Assembly (NCBI GenBank): GCA_002699025.1
Contig: PABA01000008.1
Coordinates: 62,001-126,000 of the forward strand
DNA from: Sandaracinus sp.
GTDB lineage: Bacteria; Myxococcota_A; Polyangia; Polyangiales; Houyiibacteriaceae
DNA length: 64,000 bases
Reading direction: 5' to 3'
Both the position numbers and the translations under genes were made by a program. Within the stretch, counting starts at the first letter, position 1, and each line of letters opens with the position of its first letter. The notes under the pieces are model-generated. The model ran no database searches. It saw only the letters and a list, made by a program, of their open reading frames with translations, and was not told where the DNA came from. This document shows positions 60,100 through 64,000 of this stretch, piece by piece.

Positions 60100-61767
60100 A
60101 TGCCGCGCAGCCCTACCCTCCCCGCTCTGGTCGGTGCGCTCCTCCTCCTCGGCGCCTGCCAGGGCGTCATCGCCGACCCGGCTGGCGCCCCCGCGGGCGG
60201 CGGAGGCGGCCCCACCCCGGACGACCCCTACGTCCCCGGCAGCGCCGAGCCCCTCCGCTGCGCCGAGGGGGACTTCCACCCGACCGAGGCGCCCCTGCGG
60301 CGCCTGACCCCACACGAGCTCGAGCGGAGCCTCGCCGCCCTCTTCCCGGGCGTCGCGCTCCCGCCGCTCGCGCTCCCCTCGGATGGCGAGGTCGACGGCT
60401 TCGACAACAACGCGCTCGGCCAGGCCGTGACGCCGCTCTTCGTCGAGCGGCTCGCGGAGGGGGCGCGGGCCGTGGCCGACGCCGCCGTCGCCGACCCGAG
60501 CTGGCTCCCCTGCGACCCGGTCGAGGCCGGCTGCGGGGCGACCGTGGCGAGCTCGCTCGGGGAGCGCGCCTATCGACGCCCGCTGAGCGAGGAGGAGCGC
60601 GCGCGGCTCGTGGCCTTCTTCGACGCGGCGGAGGCCGAGCTCGGCTCCTTCGACGAGGGGCTCGGCGCCTTCATCGAGGGCCTGGTGCAGAGCCCGGACT
60701 TCCTCTACCGGCCCGAGCTCGGCGACGGCTCCCTACCCGCGCCGGACGGCCTCGTCGCCCTCGCCGGGCCCGAGGTGGCGACGCGCCTGAGCTACCTGCT
60801 CTGGCAGGCGCCTCCGGACGACGCGCTCCGCGAGGCCGCCGCGGCCGGGGACCTCGCCACCCCCGAGGGCATCGAGGCCGAGGCCCGGCGCATGCTCGCC
60901 GACCCGCGCGCCGCAGAGGCCGTGCGCCGCTTCCACGCCCAGTGGATGCGCCTCGACCGCATCGCCGAGATCGATCTGAGCGCCGAGCGCTTCCCGGAGC
61001 TCGACGGCGCGCTCCGCCGGGACCTCGAGGCCTCGGCCGAGGCCTACCTCGAGCACGCCTTCCGCGAGGGCTCCTTCAGGGAGCTCTTCACCGGCCGGAC
61101 GGGCTTCGTGAACGACCGGCTCGCGCCCCTCTTCGGCGTCGCGCCGCCGGGCACGGACGAGCTCGTGCCGGTGACGCTCCCGACCGAGGAGCGGGCGGGC
61201 CTGCTCACGCAGCCGGGCGTGCTCGCCTCGACCAGCCACGGCCTGAGCCACTCGCCGATCCTCCGCGGCGTGCTCGTGCTCGACGCCGTGCTCTGCGCGC
61301 CGCCCCCTCCCCCGCCCGCCGAGGTCGACATCGGCGTCGCCGAGGAGGAGCCGGGCGGCGAAGCGGTGACGACCCGCGAGAAGATCGAGCTCACCCATGG
61401 CACGAGCGAGTGCGCCGTCTGCCACGACGCCATCGACGGCATGGGCTTCAGCTTCGAGCGCTACGACGCCCTCGGCCGCTTCCGCACCACCGAGAACGGC
61501 GTGGAGGTCGACCCGACGGGCCGCCTCCGCGAGCGCGAGGTCGCCGACGCCGTCGAGCTCGCCGAAGCCCTCGCGGACGACGCGCAGGTGCAGCGCTGCG
61601 TGGCGACCCAGTGGTTCCGCTACGCGCTCGGCCGCAGCGAGGCGCGGGCCGACGCCTGCACGCTGCAGGACCTCGCCGACACGCTCGAGGAGACCGACGA
61701 CCCCGAAGAGATGCTCGTCCGCCTCGTCACCAGCCCCGCCTTCCGCTTCCGCCCGGAGACTCCCTGA
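60100..61767 (+). CDS. DUF1592/DUF1588-type lipoprotein with CxxCH motif
   Basis: 555 aa. Lipobox LGAC near residue 20, Gly linker, then RRLTPHELERSLAALFPG (DUF1587-like), GERAYRRPLSEEERARLVAFF (DUF1595-like), SPDFLYRPEL...ATRLSYLLWQAPPDD (DUF1592) and RAGLLTQPGVLAST (DUF1588). Next is CAVCHDAIDGMGFSFERYDALG, a potential c-type haem CxxCH, and a DUF1585-like end. These domains occur in planctomycete-type cytochrome proteins. The ATG has TACACT only 3 nt upstream. The stop overlaps the DUF1552 start (TGATG), a conserved pairing. Confidence 0.9.
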   Translation: MPRSPTLPALVGALLLLGACQGVIADPAGAPAGGGGGPTPDDPYVPGSAEPLRCAEGDFHPTEAPLRRLTPHELERSLAALFPGVALPPLALPSDGEVDGFDNNALGQAVTPLFVERLAEGARAVADAAVADPSWLPCDPVEAGCGATVASSLGERAYRRPLSEEERARLVAFFDAAEAELGSFDEGLGAFIEGLVQSPDFLYRPELGDGSLPAPDGLVALAGPEVATRLSYLLWQAPPDDALREAAAAGDLATPEGIEAEARRMLADPRAAEAVRRFHAQWMRLDRIAEIDLSAERFPELDGALRRDLEASAEAYLEHAFREGSFRELFTGRTGFVNDRLAPLFGVAPPGTDELVPVTLPTEERAGLLTQPGVLASTSHGLSHSPILRGVLVLDAVLCAPPPPPPAEVDIGVAEEEPGGEAVTTREKIELTHGTSECAVCHDAIDGMGFSFERYDALGRFRTTENGVEVDPTGRLREREVADAVELAEALADDAQVQRCVATQWFRYALGRSEARADACTLQDLADTLEETDDPEEMLVRLVTSPAFRFRPETP

Positions 61768-63188
61768 TGGCCCTGAAGCGCCGCTCCCTCTTCCGCAGCC
61801 TCGGCCTCGGCGCCGCGGCCCTCTCCCTCCCGGCCCTGGGCGCCCGTCGCGCGAAGGGCGCGGACGACGTGCCCAAGCGCGTGATCTTCTTCTATGGCGG
61901 CTCGGGCTCGCTCCCCGGGAGCTGGGAGCCGCTCCCCGCCGGGGGCGCCGCCGAGGCCACCGAGACCGAGTTCGAGCTGAACGAGCTGATGCAGCCGCTC
62001 GCGCCCTGGCGGGACCAGCTGCTGCTCTTCGAGAACCTCGACATGGTCTCCACGCGCCGGGACCCGACCGGGGCCGCGAACGCGCACCACAACGGCGCCA
62101 CCCACTGCATGACGGCGGCGAACCGGCTGACCGGTGACCGGGCCGGCGACGTGAGCATCGACCAGCTCATCGCCCGGCGCCTGAACGACCCGGCGCCCCT
62201 CACGCGCCTGCCCTCGCTCGAGGTCGTCGGCTCCTCCTGGCGGAACGGCGCCGAGAGCTCCGTGCTCTACAGCGGGCCCGGGGAGCAGGTGCCCTTCCTC
62301 TACGAGCCGCCGGAGATCTACGACCGCGTCTTCCCGGGGGAGCTCGCCGACGAGGGCGCCGCGCTCCGGCGCGCCCGCCGGGATCTGGTCTTCGGCTTCG
62401 TGCGCAGCGAGCACCAGGAGCTCCTCCGCCGCCTCCCGAGCGCCGACCGGCTGAAGGTCGAGCAGCACCTGGCGACGCGCTCGGACCTCGAGGCGCGGCT
62501 CGGCCTCGGCAGCGGCCGCGAGGACCTCTGGCCCGGGCGCGACGTGATCGCCGCCTGGGACGACGTGGACTTCGGCTACAACGTGCCGCCGAGCGGCAAG
62601 GACGCCATCTGGCAGGCGACGAGCGAGCTGAACATCCGCCTCGCCGTCGCCGCGCTCCACGCCGACGTCACGCGCGTGGCGACCGTCGCCATCCACGACG
62701 CGCCCGCCTACACCTTCGGCTACGCGGACGGGGACTTCGAGTCGGACAACCCGCACGACCTCACGCACAAGGTGAACGGGCGCGACACCTGGCAGAGCGC
62801 GGACCCGGACGCGCGCGCCGCCATCCGCCGGCAGCACCTGGCGACCATGGAGAAGATGCGCCTCCTGCTCGAGCTGCTCTCGGAGCGCATCGAGCCGGAC
62901 GGGTCCACGCTCCTCGACAACACGCTCGTCGTCTACGTCAGCCAGATCGCCGACGGAAGCCACAGCACCGAGCGGCTCCCGTGGTTCACCGTCGGCCACT
63001 GCCAGGGCTTCTTCCGCACCGGGCGCTACCTCCGCTTCGCGCGCGCCGAGGATCCGGAGCGGAGCTGGCGCACGGACGGCCGCCCCCACAACGACCTCTT
63101 CGTGAGCGTGGCCCAGGCCATGGGCGTCGACCTCGAGAGCTTCGGGAACCCGGAGGTCTGCACGGGGCCCATCGCCGAGATGCGCTGA
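61767..63188 (+). CDS. DUF1552 exported protein
   Basis: 473 aa. The Tat-like signal is KRRSLFRSLG followed by a hydrophobic stretch (LGAAALSLPALGARRAKGA). The body has the DUF1552 style: RVIFFYGGSGSLPGSWEP, AHHNGATHCMTAANRLTG, SIDQLIARRL, LVVYVSQIADGSHST and LPWFTVGHCQG. It is distantly like DUF1501/alkaline-phosphatase-fold proteins. It is translationally coupled to the DUF1592 gene. Pairs like this are frequent in myxobacteria and planctomycetes with no proven biochemistry. The last codons (GPIAEMR) are part of a duplication that continues downstream. Confidence 0.9.
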   Translation: MALKRRSLFRSLGLGAAALSLPALGARRAKGADDVPKRVIFFYGGSGSLPGSWEPLPAGGAAEATETEFELNELMQPLAPWRDQLLLFENLDMVSTRRDPTGAANAHHNGATHCMTAANRLTGDRAGDVSIDQLIARRLNDPAPLTRLPSLEVVGSSWRNGAESSVLYSGPGEQVPFLYEPPEIYDRVFPGELADEGAALRRARRDLVFGFVRSEHQELLRRLPSADRLKVEQHLATRSDLEARLGLGSGREDLWPGRDVIAAWDDVDFGYNVPPSGKDAIWQATSELNIRLAVAALHADVTRVATVAIHDAPAYTFGYADGDFESDNPHDLTHKVNGRDTWQSADPDARAAIRRQHLATMEKMRLLLELLSERIEPDGSTLLDNTLVVYVSQIADGSHSTERLPWFTVGHCQGFFRTGRYLRFARAEDPERSWRTDGRPHNDLFVSVAQAMGVDLESFGNPEVCTGPIAEMR

Positions 63189-63343
63189 GCCTTCCGGCGT
63201 GCGCCGAGCCTACCGGCGGCGGCGCGGACGACGGCGTCGAGCAGCGGGCGCGGGAAGACGCCGCCCATCGCCGAGATGCGCCGAGCCCTCACTCGGCGGC
63301 GGCGCGAACGACGGCGTCGAAGAGCGGGCGCGGGAAGACGCGG
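63168..63343. repeat. Tandem duplication across the convergent gene ends
   Basis: CCCATCGCCGAGATGCGC at 63168-63185 (end of the DUF1552 gene) recurs at 63264-63281. The following GACGACGGCGTCGAG...AGCGGGCGCGGGAAGACG block at about 63228-63260 recurs at about 63308-63340, inside the end of the TRAP gene. The unit is about 96 bp in copy 1 and 80 bp in copy 2. Copy 1 would encode a second, truncated version of the TRAP protein C-terminus. Confidence 0.85.
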
Positions 63344-64000
63344 CCCATCAGCCGGTCCTTCGTCTCGAGGGCGGCCTCGACCCACTCCTCCTCGTGGGCG
63401 CGCGTGTCGACGGCGGTCATGCGCTGCTGGATCACTTCGAAGGCCCGGTCGTCCTCGCGGCGAACGGCGCGGGCGACCAGCCGGTGGCCGCGGCGTGAGG
63501 TCTCGAGCAGCACGCGGCGGTCCGCCTCGGGCAGCGCGTCGAGCTTCTCCTTCCGCAGGATGGTCGCGCCGATGAGGATGCCGGCGCCCTCCGCCGCGTA
63601 GTAGCGGAGCCGCGTGTGCCACTGGAGCGCGATGACGCCGAGGGCCGAGCCGGGGACCGTGTCGACCATGCCGGTCTGGAGCGCCGGGTAGACCTCGGGG
63701 ATGCCGAGGCGCCGCGGACGCGCGCCGACGACTTCGAGGAAGCTGCTGAACACCACGTCCGAGCGCGGGGCCCAAGGGCGCGCGCGGCGGAGGTCCGCCG
63801 GTCGGGCGATGCGCCGCCGCGAGAAGAGGCGCCCGCGGCCGACGTCGCCCCAGCCGAGGAGCGCGTAGCCGCGCCGGTCGAACTCGGCCTCGAAGCGGCG
63901 CCCCATGCGGCGGCGGACCCGGTCGAGGGTGGCGTAGTCGTCGACCACGCCGGGGAGCCCGAGGACGAGCACGGGGCGGACGATCTCCGAGAGGCCGGTG
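63289..64000 (-). CDS. TRAP-type solute-binding protein (DctP-like), N-terminus outside the window
   Basis: 237 residues are present and the frame is open at 64000. Segments read LVLGLPGVVDDYATLDRVR, LLGWGDVGRGRLFSRRRIARPADL, RRLGIPEVYPALQTGMVDTVPGS and LRYYAAEGAGILIGATILRKEKLDAL. Together these follow the DctP pattern of ligand-domain strands and the 'YxALQTGxVD' signature. It would bind a small organic acid in the periplasm for a TRAP transporter. The final 20 residues (GRVFPRPLFDAVVRAAAE) lie in a locally duplicated segment. Confidence 0.82.
   Translation of the reverse strand, partial: TGLSEIVRPVLVLGLPGVVDDYATLDRVRRRMGRRFEAEFDRRGYALLGWGDVGRGRLFSRRRIARPADLRRARPWAPRSDVVFSSFLEVVGARPRRLGIPEVYPALQTGMVDTVPGSALGVIALQWHTRLRYYAAEGAGILIGATILRKEKLDALPEADRRVLLETSRRGHRLVARAVRREDDRAFEVIQQRMTAVDTRAHEEEWVEAALETKDRLMGRVFPRPLFDAVVRAAAE

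Overview
The window looks like a chromosomal stretch of a myxobacterium-type bacterium (phylum Myxococcota). The base composition is very GC-rich, probably above 70 % by eye. There are many lipoproteins with Asp-, Ala- and Cys-rich linkers (MopE-type CNGxDxDCDG motifs, thrombospondin-3-like DxDGD repeats, RCC1 repeats), a serine/threonine kinase with a PEGA tail, an ECF sigma factor with a FecR-TPR partner, and a DUF1592/DUF1552 pair. No database search was possible, so the taxon is an inference. I saw no complete tRNA, no rRNA, no CRISPR array, no transposase and no phage gene.

Layout. 1-1469 (minus): a cyclophilin lipoprotein and the start of an acidic protein cut by the window edge. 1801-4195 (plus): fused cobA-hemD, translationally coupled to a small lipoprotein and a membrane protein. 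4279-7140 (plus): clpS and clpA, separated by a 25-bp tandem hairpin repeat. 7269-9290: divergent HtrA-like protease and PP2C phosphatase. 9422-16136: a VWA lipoprotein, a coupled lipoprotein/PEGA-membrane protein pair, and an AI-2E-type permease.

16282-27072 (minus) holds mutS, then pheA-hisC-lipoprotein-aroA-cmk-rpsA. This resembles the mixed-function aromatic 'supraoperon' known from pseudomonads, with a lipoprotein where tyrA would be expected. rpsA has a long, structured leader with its own promoter. 27273-31240 (minus) encodes two propeller-like surface lipoproteins. 31344-32885 is the kinase. 33229-43230 (minus) is a tight six-gene run: scpA-scpB-glyQ-ROK kinase-glyS-ppdK. scpB carries a very large acidic minisatellite-encoded extension. 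A tail-anchored coiled-coil gene is divergent from scpA.

44685-50663 contains surface lipoproteins, folD-bcp and a WGR/leucine-rich protein. 51000-54197 is a type-2-like ileS. 54292-55476 holds two related Cys-rich lipoproteins. 55641-59950 is an ECF sigma / FecR-TPR / envelope protein / RCC1 lipoprotein module. 60100-63188 is the DUF1592 and DUF1552 pair, followed by a convergent partial TRAP-type solute-binding gene. A short tandem duplication covers the two gene ends there.

The window mixes housekeeping genes (translation, chromosome organisation, aromatic amino acids, protein quality control, repair) with a rich set of exported lipoproteins. Around ten start codons are preceded at 5-8 nt by a TANNNT-like hexamer and lack a clear Shine-Dalgarno sequence, which suggests leaderless transcription. 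The best leads for something undescribed are the clpA leader repeats, the rpsA leader, the ScpB extension with its divergent partner, and the sigma/FecR/RCC1 module.
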